In this document: piece by piece, positions 17,299 to 25,123 of the stretch
Numbering within the stretch: position 1 is the first letter of the stretch
Layout: the number at the start of each line of letters is the position of its first letter
From: Thermohalobaculum sp964576075
Lineage (GTDB): Bacteria > Pseudomonadota > Alphaproteobacteria > Rhodobacterales > Rhodobacteraceae
Length of the DNA stretch: 64,000 nt
Direction: 5' to 3'
NCBI GenBank assembly: GCA_964576075.1
Contig: CAZNTX010000001.1
Location: forward strand, 1 to 64,000
The notes under the pieces: generated by a model
The model's input: the letters and a program-made list of their open reading frames with translations, nothing else
Databases searched by the model: none
What the model was told of the DNA's origin: nothing
Program-made: the position numbers and the translations under genes

Positions 17299-18003
17299 CT
17301 ACCTGGCGATAGGCCGGTCCGGCCAGGCAGGGGGCGAGAGCCCCGCCGCGAACCAGCGCAGCGCGCCGAGGATCGTGTGCACCGGCCGCCCCGTCGCTTG
17401 CGCCGCCGCCGCGGCATAGGGCGGCAGGTTGGTGCATTCGAAGAGGAGGGCGGCCACCCCCGGCTCCCCCGCGAGGCGGAGCGCCGCGGCGACGACCTCG
17501 CGCTCCGCCGCCTCCGGATCGAGCGTGCCCACCCCGTCGAGGATCGGCCCAGCGAGCGCGCCGCCCGCCGGCAGCCCGGCGACGGCCGCCTCCTCCGGCA
17601 CCCCGGCCGCGGCGAGGATCTCCGGCGTCAGGCTCTGCGCGTCGATCGTCAGCACCCCGATCCGCGCGCCCGCGGGCAGGGTCGCCGCCACCGCGGGCGC
17701 CATGGCCAGCGCCGAGGCGAGCACCGGCACCCCCGTCTCCGCCGCGAGCGGCGCGGCGAGGGGCGCCAGAAACCCGCAGGACGTCGCGAGCCCCCGGCAG
17801 CCCTCCGCGACGAGCCCCCGCCCGGCGCAGCCGAAGGAGGCGAGGAGCCCCGCCGCCCCGCCGCGCACCGCGCGCGCCGCCGTCGCCCCCGGCACCCGCG
17901 CGAAGCGCACGGGCCCGTCCCAGCTCACCGGATTGCCGATATCGCCGGGCGGCCTGGCGAAGGCCGTGTCGAGCATCAGGACGCCGATCGGGGCAGGGGA
18001 CAT
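17299..18003 (-). CDS. Aspartate/glutamate racemase family protein
   Basis: Cytosolic protein of 234 residues resembling Asp/Glu/hydantoin racemases and related maleate isomerases. The two expected catalytic Cys are present: Cys76 in ATSCGFL and Cys190 in FECTNLPPY. The N terminus (PIGVLMLDTAF) forms the first strand. Family members interconvert D and L amino acids or isomerise maleate using the Cys pair; the substrate is not evident. It converges on matB with a 20-base gap and no visible terminator. It is not clearly part of the malonate operon as it is on the opposite strand. Confidence 0.75.
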   Translation of the reverse strand: MSPAPIGVLMLDTAFARPPGDIGNPVSWDGPVRFARVPGATAARAVRGGAAGLLASFGCAGRGLVAEGCRGLATSCGFLAPLAAPLAAETGVPVLASALAMAPAVAATLPAGARIGVLTIDAQSLTPEILAAAGVPEEAAVAGLPAGGALAGPILDGVGTLDPEAAEREVVAAALRLAGEPGVAALLFECTNLPPYAAAAAQATGRPVHTILGALRWFAAGLSPPAWPDRPIAR

Positions 18004-18119
18004 GGCACACTCTCCGCGAAGCGCCCGAGCCTAGCCCGCGCGCCCGAGGTCGCGAAACCCGTTGCGCGCCGGCCCCGCGCGGGGTTTCCTGGGGGCGCAG
18101 GCGGCAGGGGGGCAGCGGG

Positions 18120-19628
18120 ATGGCGGAGTGGGCGGACGGCTATGTGACCGACCGGGACTATGTCGCCGAGCATCACGCCGAGCACGCCCCCGCCCATCTC
18201 GACTTCGCGCTCCTGCAGCGAGGCATCGCGCCGCCGGAGCCCGAGGGCGGGGCCTTCCGCTATCTCGACATCGGCTGCGGGCTCGGCTTCGGCGCGCTCC
18301 TGATCGCGGCGGCGAACCCGGCGGCGGAGATCCACGGGATCGACTTCATGCCGGGCCATGTCGCCTGGGCCCGCCGCCTCGCCCGCGCCGCCGGGATCGC
18401 CAATGCGCGCTTCCACGAGATGTCCTTCGCCGAGGCCGCCGCGGCCGATCTGCCGGGCTTCGACTATGCGGTGGCGCATGGCGTCTATGCCTGGGTGAGC
18501 GCGGAGAACCGGGCGGCGGTGGTGCGCCTCCTCGCCCGCCATCTCGCGCCGGGGGGCGTCGCCTGCATCGGCTACAACGCGGTGCCTGGATGGGCGCAGG
18601 TCGCCGCGCTCCGCCATCTGCTGTCGGACTGCGCGAAGATCGTCCCCGGGCCGTCGGCCGAGCGCGCCCGCTCCGCCATCGCCTTCGCCGGAGAGGTGCA
18701 GGCCCTCGGCGCCGCCGCTTTCGAGGCCAACCCCCGCATGGCCGCGAAGCTCGCCGAACTGCCCTCCAAGCCGGAGGGCTATGTCGCCCACGAATACCTC
18801 AACGAGAGCTGGCGCCCGCTCGCCGTCACCGAGGTGATGGCGGAGATGGCCGCGGCCAAGCTCGATTTCGCGGCCGAGGCCAAGGCGCTGAAGAACGCGC
18901 CGCGGGTCCTGTTCTCGGAGGAGGCGCGCGGGTTTCTCTCGGAGTTGCCGACGGAGGGCCTGCGCGAGCTCGTCGGCGACTATCTCCTCGACACCGCCTT
19001 CCGTGACGACCTCTACGTCAAGGGGGCCCGCCGGCTCGACGCGCGCGCCCAGCTCGCGGCGCTCTCGCGGCTCCGGATGGCGCTGCGCCTGCCGCCCGGC
19101 GCGGTGCGCACGGAGGGGCCGGTGGAGGGCCGCCCGGTGGCCTTCCCGGGCCCTGCGACGGATGCGGTGCTCGCCCGCCTCGCCGAGGGGCCGCAGGAGA
19201 TCGGCGACCTCCTCGCCGCGGCCGGCGATCCGGCGGCGGGCTTCGCCGCGGTGGAGGGGCTCGCGATCACCGGGCAGGGCGTGGTGCTCCCTGCGGGCGA
19301 GAGCGATCCGGCCCCGGCCCGGCGGCTCAACGCCGAGCTCTGCCGCCGCGCCGTCGCCGAGACGCCGCTTCCGGCGCTCGCGAGCCCGCTCGGCGTCGGC
19401 CTCGATATCGGGCGGCGCGACCAGCTCTGGCTCGGCCATCTCGCCGAGAGCCCGGACGCCATGGCCGAGGCGCTGATGCACGCCCTCATCGCCGCCGGTC
19501 GCGCCCCCGAGATCGACGGCGGCGCGGCGCCGGGGGAGGCCGCCCGCGCGCGGCTCGCCGAGGAGGCCGCCCGCTTCCGTGCCGAGCGCCTGCCGGTCTT
19601 CGCCCGCCTCGGCCTCGCCCCCGCTTGA
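18120..19628 (+). CDS. Class I SAM-dependent methyltransferase with methyltransferase regulatory domain
   Basis: Protein of 502 residues. The N-terminal Rossmann methyltransferase domain (about 45-160) has the SAM-binding motif YLDIGCGLGFG near 47-57 and the acidic IHGIDFMPGHV that contacts the ribose. A segment from about 215 to 310 resembles the predicted methyltransferase regulatory domain (MethyTransf_Reg), with HEYLNESWRPLAVTEV. The C-terminal third is Ala-rich and unassigned. The substrate is unknown; family members often sit with surface-polysaccharide genes, not seen here. It is divergent from the racemase gene and ends 74 bases before a TRAP unit. Confidence 0.8.
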   Translation: MAEWADGYVTDRDYVAEHHAEHAPAHLDFALLQRGIAPPEPEGGAFRYLDIGCGLGFGALLIAAANPAAEIHGIDFMPGHVAWARRLARAAGIANARFHEMSFAEAAAADLPGFDYAVAHGVYAWVSAENRAAVVRLLARHLAPGGVACIGYNAVPGWAQVAALRHLLSDCAKIVPGPSAERARSAIAFAGEVQALGAAAFEANPRMAAKLAELPSKPEGYVAHEYLNESWRPLAVTEVMAEMAAAKLDFAAEAKALKNAPRVLFSEEARGFLSELPTEGLRELVGDYLLDTAFRDDLYVKGARRLDARAQLAALSRLRMALRLPPGAVRTEGPVEGRPVAFPGPATDAVLARLAEGPQEIGDLLAAAGDPAAGFAAVEGLAITGQGVVLPAGESDPAPARRLNAELCRRAVAETPLPALASPLGVGLDIGRRDQLWLGHLAESPDAMAEALMHALIAAGRAPEIDGGAAPGEAARARLAEEAARFRAERLPVFARLGLAPA

Positions 19629-19702
19629 CACTCTGCCCGGGCCGCGCCAGCGTTTTGCAGGTGCCGGTCCGAGACCGGCCGGATCGACAGGGGGACTGCA
19701 CG

Positions 19703-20668
19703 ATGAAGGCTCTTCTCGCGGCCGGCGCGGTGGCGCTCGTGGCCGGCACGGCCCAGGCGGAGACCTGGGACATGCCGATGGCCTATGCCGACGGCAACTA
19801 CCACACCCAGAACGGCAAGCTCTTCGCCGATGCGGTCACGCTCTGCACCGGCGGCGAGATCGAGATCCAGGTCCATGGCGGCGGCTCCCTCTTCAAGGGC
19901 GGCGAGATCAAGCGCGCGGTGCAGACCGGCCAGGCGCCCATCGGCGAGCGGCTCCTCTCGGCGCATCAGAACGAGGACCCGATCTTCGGGGTCGACAGCG
20001 TGCCCTTCCTCGCCACCTCCTTCGAGGACAGCGAGCGGCTGATCGCGGCCGCCCGCCCGGAGATCGAGCGGCTCCTCGCCGAGCAGAACCTCGTGCTCCT
20101 CTATTCCGTGCCGTGGCCGCCGCAGGGCTTCTACGCGAACAAGCCGATCGGCGGGGTCGAGGACATGGCCGGGCTCAAGTTCCGCGCCTACAACGCGGCG
20201 ACGGCGCGCCTCGCCGAGCTCGCGGGCATGCAGCCCGTGCAGATCGAGGCGGCCGAGCTCTCCCAGGCGCTCGCGACCGGCGTCGCCGAGGCTTTCGTCT
20301 CCTCCGGCAGCACGGGCTACGACCGCAAGGTCTGGGAGCAGCTCAGCCATTTCTACGACACCCAGGCCTGGCTGCCGCGCAACTACGTCTTCGTGAACAA
20401 GGACGCCTGGGACGGCGTCTCGGACCGCGCCCGTGGCTGCCTGCGCTCGATCGGGCTGATGGCCGAGATCGCGGGGACCGCGCGGGCGCGCGAGCTCTCG
20501 GGGTGGTATCTGACCCAGCTCGCGGCCAACGGCATGGAAGTCGGCCCGCCGAGCGCCGCCCTCGCCGAGGATCTGGCCGAGATCGGCGAGACCATGGCCG
20601 CCGAATGGGCCGAGGCCGCGGGCGAGGCGGGCGCCGGGATCCTCGACGCCTACCGCGCCGGACGGTGA
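19703..20668 (+). CDS. TRAP transporter substrate-binding protein, system 2
   Basis: Periplasmic DctP-family protein of 321 residues; signal peptide about 1-19 (ending TAQAE). Motifs include the N-terminal MPMAYADGNYHTQNGKLFAD, the Arg-bearing LKFRAYNAATARLAELAGM and AELSQALATGVAEAFVSSG. It starts a second TRAP operon. A perfect TTGACA at 19625-19630 lies upstream but without a good -10. Its TGA overlaps the GTG start of the next gene (GTGA). Ligand unknown; no catabolic genes follow to hint at it. The body is clearly distinct from the malonate-linked binding protein. Confidence 0.87.
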   Translation: MKALLAAGAVALVAGTAQAETWDMPMAYADGNYHTQNGKLFADAVTLCTGGEIEIQVHGGGSLFKGGEIKRAVQTGQAPIGERLLSAHQNEDPIFGVDSVPFLATSFEDSERLIAAARPEIERLLAEQNLVLLYSVPWPPQGFYANKPIGGVEDMAGLKFRAYNAATARLAELAGMQPVQIEAAELSQALATGVAEAFVSSGSTGYDRKVWEQLSHFYDTQAWLPRNYVFVNKDAWDGVSDRARGCLRSIGLMAEIAGTARARELSGWYLTQLAANGMEVGPPSAALAEDLAEIGETMAAEWAEAAGEAGAGILDAYRAGR

Positions 20669-21198
20669 GCCGGGCACCGCGGCTCGCGCGCGTCCTCCGG
20701 CGGGCGCTCGACGCGCTCTATCTCGCGGCAGGGGGGCTGGCGGCGGCCTTCCTGTTGGCGATGCTCGGCGTGATCCTCGCGCAGATGGCGGCGCGCTGGA
20801 CGGGGCTCGGCTTCCCGGGCTCCACGGCCTATGCCGGCTATTGCATGGCGGCGGCGAGCTTCCTGGCGCTTCCATATGCGCTCAACCGGGGGGCGCATAT
20901 CCGGGTCGGCCTGTTCCTGGTGGCGCTCGGGCGCTGGCGGCATTGGGGGGAGCTCTGGTGCCTCGCGGTCGGGGCGGGGCTCGCGAGCTATTTCGCCTGG
21001 TATGCGGTCCGGGCGACGCGGTGGTCGGTGAAGCTCGGGGATGTCAGCCAGGGGCAGGACGCGACGCCGCTCTGGATCCCGCAGCTCGCCATGTGCGCGG
21101 GCACCGTGCTGCTCGCGGTGGCGCTCTGGGACAACCTGCTGACCCGGATCGCGACGGGGCGGGACAATATCCGTGCGGAGGCGGCGGCGCGTGAGTGA
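20665..21198 (+). CDS. TRAP transporter small permease, system 2
   Basis: DctQ-type inner-membrane protein of 177 residues with four helices. The family pattern is visible in STAYAGYCMAAASFLALPYAL, followed by NRGAHIRVGL. The start is GTG 20665, which overlaps the dctP stop by four bases (GTGA). The C terminus is Ala/Glu-rich. Unlike most DctQ/DctM pairs, which touch or overlap, this gene is followed by a 186-base gap holding a 32-bp inverted repeat before dctM. Confidence 0.85.
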   Translation: MSRAPRLARVLRRALDALYLAAGGLAAAFLLAMLGVILAQMAARWTGLGFPGSTAYAGYCMAAASFLALPYALNRGAHIRVGLFLVALGRWRHWGELWCLAVGAGLASYFAWYAVRATRWSVKLGDVSQGQDATPLWIPQLAMCAGTVLLAVALWDNLLTRIATGRDNIRAEAAARE

Positions 21199-21285
21199 GA
21201 CCCGTCGGGACTTGCGGCGCTTCGGCCCGAGGGGGGCGCCTTTCGGGGCCGCAGGCCGGAAATGCCTCGCCTTGCAGCTTTCCGA

Positions 21286-21374
21286 CCGCCCGTGGGGCGC
21301 GCCGCGCCGGCCCGCCGGCGCCGGGTGGGCGGGTTGGGGCGGCGGCGGGCCGGCGCGGCGCGCGCCACGGGCGG
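21286..21374 (+). repeat. 32-bp inverted repeat between dctQ and dctM of TRAP system 2
   Basis: Left arm 21286-21317 and right arm 21343-21374 are reverse complements at 31 of 32 positions, around a 25-base spacer. As RNA this would fold into a very stable hairpin 10 bases ahead of dctM. No T-run follows. It may stabilise or process the mRNA, or reduce permease expression. Confidence 0.85.
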
Positions 21375-21384
21375 GGACGCTGAC

Positions 21385-22713
21385 ATGGAAGAGCTCTCCC
21401 TCGCCGCCATCTTCGTCTTCGTCCTGCTCCTCCTGCTCGGCAGCGGCGTGTGGGTCGCGCTCGCGCTCATCGGCGTCGCGGTCACTGGGATGGAGCTCTT
21501 CACCTCGCGTCCCGCGGGCGACGCGATGATCACGGTGATCTGGTCGACCTCCTCCTCCTGGACGCTCACCGCCCTGCCGCTCTTCATCTGGATGGGGGAG
21601 ATCCTCTTCCGCACGCGGCTCTCGGAGGACATGTTCAAGGGCCTCGCGCCCTGGATGGCGGGGCTGCCGGGCGGCCTGCTGCACACCAACATCGCCGGCT
21701 GCACGATCTTCGCGGCGGTCTCGGGCTCCTCCGCCGCGACGCTCACCACGGTCGGCAAGATGGCGATCCCGGAGTTGCGCCGGCGCGGCTATCCGGAATT
21801 CATGACGATCGGGACCCTCGCGGGCGCCGCCACGCTCGGGCTGATGATCCCGCCTTCGCTCACGCTCATCGTCTACGGTGTCGCGATAAACGAATCGATC
21901 GCCAAGCTCTTCGTGGCGGGGATCCTGCCGGGGCTCGTGCTGGCGGCCATGTTCGCGGCCTATGTGGTGGCCTGGCACTATCTGCGCCCGGGCCAGCGGC
22001 CGCCCCCCGAACCGCGGCTGCCGCTCGGCGAGCGGCTGAGGGCGGCGCGCTCGCTCCTGCCGGTGCTGGCGCTCGTCTTCCTCGTGATCGGCTCGATCTA
22101 TCTCGGGTGGGCGACGGCGACGGAGGCGGCGGCCTTCGGGGTCGTCGGCGCGCTCGCGCTCGCCGCGGGGCAGGGGGGGATGACGGCGCGCTCCTTCCTC
22201 GAATCGCTGATGGGGGCGGTGCGAACCTCGGCGATGGTCGCGTTCATCCTGATGGGAGCCGCCTTTCTCTCGCTCGCCATGGGGTTCACCGGGCTGCCGC
22301 GGGCGCTCGCGGAGGCGATCGCCGCGCTCGAGCTCTCTCCGGTGGCGCTGATCGCGGCGCTCACGCTCTTCTACATCCTGATCGGCTGTTTTCTCGACGG
22401 GATCTCCGCGGTGGTGCTGACCATGGCGGTGGTGCAGCCGATGGTCGACGTGCCGGCCTTCCGAGAGATGGGCTTCGACATGATCTGGTTCGGCATCTTC
22501 GTGGTCGTCGTCGTGGAGATGGCGCAGATCACGCCGCCGATCGGGTTCAACCTCTTCGTGATGCAGGGGCTCGCGGGCCGCGAGATCGGCTATGTGGCGC
22601 GCACGGCCTTCCCGATGTTCCTGATCATGCTCGCGATGGTCGGGGTGCTCGTCGCCGTTCCCGAGCTCGCGACCTGGCTGCCGGAGACGATGCGGGCGCG
22701 GCCGGGCGGCTGA
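21385..22713 (+). CDS. TRAP transporter large permease, system 2
   Basis: DctM-type inner-membrane protein of 442 residues, about 12 helices. Motifs: ALPLFIWMGEILF, AAVSGSSAATLTTVGKMAIPEL, ATLGLMIPPSLTLIVYG and ITPPIGFNLFVMQGL. The start at 21385 (MEELSLAAIF) is chosen because helix 1 begins directly after it. An open frame extends back to 21262, but that part is coded by the inverted-repeat region and looks like non-coding Arg/Ala-rich translation. Works with the two genes upstream; substrate unknown. Confidence 0.88.
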   Translation: MEELSLAAIFVFVLLLLLGSGVWVALALIGVAVTGMELFTSRPAGDAMITVIWSTSSSWTLTALPLFIWMGEILFRTRLSEDMFKGLAPWMAGLPGGLLHTNIAGCTIFAAVSGSSAATLTTVGKMAIPELRRRGYPEFMTIGTLAGAATLGLMIPPSLTLIVYGVAINESIAKLFVAGILPGLVLAAMFAAYVVAWHYLRPGQRPPPEPRLPLGERLRAARSLLPVLALVFLVIGSIYLGWATATEAAAFGVVGALALAAGQGGMTARSFLESLMGAVRTSAMVAFILMGAAFLSLAMGFTGLPRALAEAIAALELSPVALIAALTLFYILIGCFLDGISAVVLTMAVVQPMVDVPAFREMGFDMIWFGIFVVVVVEMAQITPPIGFNLFVMQGLAGREIGYVARTAFPMFLIMLAMVGVLVAVPELATWLPETMRARPGG

Positions 22714-22734
22714 GCCCCGAGGCGCGGGCCGATC

Positions 22735-22744
22735 TGGTATACCA
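22735..22744. promoter_or_regulatory. Putative GntR/FCD operator TGGTATACCA
   Basis: Perfect 10-bp palindrome TGGTATACCA, 93 bases ahead of the orphan TRAP binding-protein gene. It fits the TNGTNNNACNA pattern bound by FCD-type GntR regulators. It differs from the TGTATACA core at the mat operon, so a separate regulator is likely. Confidence 0.6.
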
Positions 22745-22836
22745 TGCCCTTGCGGCACGCGCTCTCACCGGCCATGGACACTCGCGTAGAGTGCGGTGGG
22801 CCTGACTGTGCCCCCCGACAGAGCGAGGGTATGTTG

Positions 22837-23949
22837 ATGTCAGAGACCGGATCCGACCGGCCGGCCACGCGCCGTGCCTTCCTGAAGCGCGGCGCCCTCG
22901 GGGCCACGGCGGCGCTCGCGGCGCCCGCCATCGCCACGGCGCAGGGGCAGACCACAACCTGGCGGGTCGAGACCTCGATGCCGGGCGGGGCCGGGCTCGA
23001 GGCCTTCCGCGCCTGGTGCGCGAGCATCGTCGAGAAGTCCGGGGGCGAGCTCGCCTTCGAGCCCTACGACCCGTCGAACAGCGAATCGGGCCTCGACATC
23101 TACGATGCGGTGAAGCAGGGCCTGCGCGAGGCGGTGAACCCCTTCACGATCTATTCCGGGCGGCTCTTCCCCGCTGGCAACTTCCTCAGCTCCTATCCGA
23201 TGGCGATGCGTTCGCCGGCGGAGTTCGACGTGTTCTACTACGCGCTCGGCGGGCTCGAGATGGCGCGCCGGCTGTTCGCCGAGCAGGGGCTCTATTTCGT
23301 CGGCCCGATCCATCACGGGCCGAACATCATCCACTCCAAGAAGATGATCAACCGGGTGGACGATTTCCGCGGCCTGCGGATGCGCACGCCGGGGGGCATG
23401 GTGGCCGAGCTCTTCCAGGCGCTCGGCGCGGAGACGGTGTCGCTCCCGGGCTCCGAGATCTTCGGCGCGCTGCAGCGGGGCGAGATCGACTGCGCGGATT
23501 ACGTGGGCCCCGCGGTCAATTACGCGCTCGGCTTCAGCCAGGAGACGCGGTTCATCTCGATGGGCCCGCCGGGATACATGTCGGTCTATCAGCCGGTCGA
23601 TCTGATGGACCTCACGGTGCGGATGGATGCCTGGGAGGCGCTCAGCCCGCAGATGAAGTATTTCGTCGAGACCGAGGTGCAGGCCTATTCCGACCTCCAC
23701 CACGCCGCGATCCAGAAGGCCGATCAGGAGGCCTGGCCGAAATTCGAGGCGGACGGGACCGTGGTGACGCGCCTCTCGGACGAGGACGTGCGGGTGATGA
23801 CCAAGCTCGCGCTGCCGATCTGGGTGAAATACGCCAAGGCGGACGCGGCCTCGACGGAGATCTTCAAGGTCCAGCTCGATTACATGACGAGCGGGTCGCT
23901 CGGCTATGTCGACCGGGTGATGGCGGACTTCATCGCCGCCGATCTCTGA
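22837..23949 (+). CDS. Orphan TRAP-type substrate-binding protein with Tat signal
   Basis: Binding protein of 370 residues. The N terminus carries a twin-arginine signal (TRRAFLKRGALGATAALAAPAIATA), so it is probably exported folded. It resembles the TakP/2-oxoacid branch: WRVETSMPGG, GLRMRTPGGMVAELFQALGAETVSL, GALQRGEIDCADYVGPAVNYALGF. Proteins of this branch bind 2-oxoacids or lactate, often with a metal; the exact ligand is unknown. ATG 22837 is preferred over ATG 22831 because GAGGG then has proper spacing. It follows the system 2 permease by 123 bases and has its own palindromic operator, so it may be a separately controlled second receptor for that permease. Confidence 0.85.
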   Translation: MSETGSDRPATRRAFLKRGALGATAALAAPAIATAQGQTTTWRVETSMPGGAGLEAFRAWCASIVEKSGGELAFEPYDPSNSESGLDIYDAVKQGLREAVNPFTIYSGRLFPAGNFLSSYPMAMRSPAEFDVFYYALGGLEMARRLFAEQGLYFVGPIHHGPNIIHSKKMINRVDDFRGLRMRTPGGMVAELFQALGAETVSLPGSEIFGALQRGEIDCADYVGPAVNYALGFSQETRFISMGPPGYMSVYQPVDLMDLTVRMDAWEALSPQMKYFVETEVQAYSDLHHAAIQKADQEAWPKFEADGTVVTRLSDEDVRVMTKLALPIWVKYAKADAASTEIFKVQLDYMTSGSLGYVDRVMADFIAADL

Positions 23950-24005
23950 CGCGCCTCGAGCGGAGGGCGCCTCCTCGCCGCCTCTCGGCGGCTCCTCGGC
24001 GCACG

Positions 24006-24020
24006 CCGCCCTTTGGGCGG
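24006..24020. terminator. Hairpin between convergent genes
   Basis: CCGCCC-TTT-GGGCGG, 6-bp stem, between the TRAP binding-protein gene and the convergent copper-chaperone gene. Confidence 0.45.
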
Positions 24021-24025
24021 GCGGA

Positions 24026-24047
24026 CGCCCCGGCGGGAGCCGGGGCG
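24026..24047. terminator. Bidirectional terminator hairpin
   Basis: CGCCCCGG / CCGGGGCG stem with a 6-base loop, beside a smaller hairpin, between convergent genes. It lies 12 bases from the stop of the copper-chaperone gene. Confidence 0.55.
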
Positions 24048-24059
24048 CCCCTCGGGCGG

Positions 24060-24569
24060 TCAGCCGCCCTCGCCGGAGCCGTGCATGGCGCCGTGGCCGT
24101 GGCCGTGGCCCCCGCCGCTGCGCGGGCGGACGGGGACGGTGAGCTCGACCGTCCCGGCGCGCTCGAACTCCAGCGTGAGGGGGAAGCTCTCCTCCGGGGC
24201 GAAGACGCGCTCGGCCTCGAAGAGCATCAGGTGGTAGCCGCCGGGCTCGAGGGCGACGGAGCCGCCCGCGGGGGCCTCGATCGCCTCGACCCGGCGCATC
24301 GACATCACGCCGTCCGACATCTCGCTCAGATGCAGTTCGATGCGGCCGAAGGCCGGGGAGGCGGCGCCGATGAGGCGGTCGGCCTCGGCTCCGGCGTTGC
24401 CGATGCGGGCATAGGCTGCCGTCGGGCGGTTGGGCAGGTTGGGCCGGGCCCAGACCTCGGAGACGGTGAGGTCGCCGAGGGTCGCGTCCTCCGCGCCGGC
24501 CGGCGGGGCGGCGGCGAGGAGGGCCGCGGCGAGGGCGAGGGCGGCGGGGAGCGTGCGGGGAAAAGGCAT
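24060..24569 (-). CDS. Periplasmic copper chaperone PCu(A)C
   Basis: Exported protein of 169 residues; signal peptide about 1-26. The copper site is complete: His80, Met91, His113 and Met115 match the H-x10-M-x21-H-x-M pattern exactly. These proteins hand Cu(I) to the CuA site of cytochrome c oxidase. The C terminus has an extra Gly/His-rich tail (GGGHGHGHGAMHGSGEGG) that may bind further copper, often Cu(II). The start at 24569 has a strong AAGGAGAAAG site. It lies 107 bases after a DUF2946-like gene on the same strand, a common pairing for copper-linked membrane proteins. Confidence 0.92.
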   Translation of the reverse strand: MPFPRTLPAALALAAALLAAAPPAGAEDATLGDLTVSEVWARPNLPNRPTAAYARIGNAGAEADRLIGAASPAFGRIELHLSEMSDGVMSMRRVEAIEAPAGGSVALEPGGYHLMLFEAERVFAPEESFPLTLEFERAGTVELTVPVRPRSGGGHGHGHGAMHGSGEGG

Positions 24570-24676
24570 GGGTCTTTCTCCTTGGAACAGGGGGCGTGCA
24601 TCCATCGCCGCGGCCCTCTCGGGCGCGGCGGCATGCGGTCGGCGGAAGTTCGGGGGAGGCGGTGTGTGCGCGCCCG

Positions 24677-25033
24677 TCAGGCGGGGGGCGCGCGGGGCCA
24701 GCCCGCTGGGCGCGGGGCGCTCGGCGGCGCTGCGGCGGCGTGCGGCGCGGCCGGGATCGCAGGGCGGTGCGGCGGCGCCAGCGCAGGGGCGTCGGGCGCC
24801 GGCACGGCCGGGCCGAGGCCCATCCAGGGACAGGGCTCGGTCTGCGCCTCCGGCGCCGGGCCGTCATATCCGGGGAGGGCGATCCAGACCGTCTGCGACC
24901 CGGCGCAGAGCGCGACGAGCCCGGGCGCCGGCGGCGCGGCATAGGCCGGCCCGGCCAGGAGCCGCGCCGCCAGAACGAGCGCGAGCCCCGCGAAGACCCA
25001 GACTTCCAGCCGAAGAGATGCCCGACGCCGCAT
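24677..25033 (-). CDS. DUF2946-like small membrane/secreted protein
   Basis: Protein of 118 residues with one N-terminal hydrophobic segment (VWVFAGLALVLAARLLAGPAYA), either an anchor or a signal peptide. After it comes ALCAGSQTVWIALPG and a second Cys in TEPCPW, similar to the two-Cys layout of DUF2946 proteins. The C-terminal third is a low-complexity Pro/Ala tail. DUF2946 genes are often found beside copper-handling genes, as here with PCu(A)C. Its function is not known. The start at 25033 gives the basic MRRRASLRL leader; the longer frame to 25093 runs into the upstream hairpin. Confidence 0.6.
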   Translation of the reverse strand: MRRRASLRLEVWVFAGLALVLAARLLAGPAYAAPPAPGLVALCAGSQTVWIALPGYDGPAPEAQTEPCPWMGLGPAVPAPDAPALAPPHRPAIPAAPHAAAAPPSAPRPAGWPRAPPA

Positions 25034-25073
25034 GTGCGCAGAAGAGCACCCAGGCCGCGGAGTTGGCAAGTCC

Positions 25074-25110
25074 GCCCCGCCGCCTGCGACCATCGGGCAG
25101 GCGGCGGGGC
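25074..25110 (-). terminator. Terminator hairpin after fasciclin gene
   Basis: Perfect 14-bp arms GCCCCGCCGCCTGC (25074-25087) and GCAGGCGGCGGGGC (25097-25110) around a 9-base loop, 13 bases beyond the stop of the fasciclin-domain gene. No T-run, but very stable. Confidence 0.75.
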
Positions 25111-25123
25111 GGGGGCGCGGGCC

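Noticed and set aside
21262..21384. N-terminal extension of dctM system 2
   Set aside because: The added residues are encoded by the inverted repeat and are Arg/Ala-rich; helix 1 starts right after ATG 21385.
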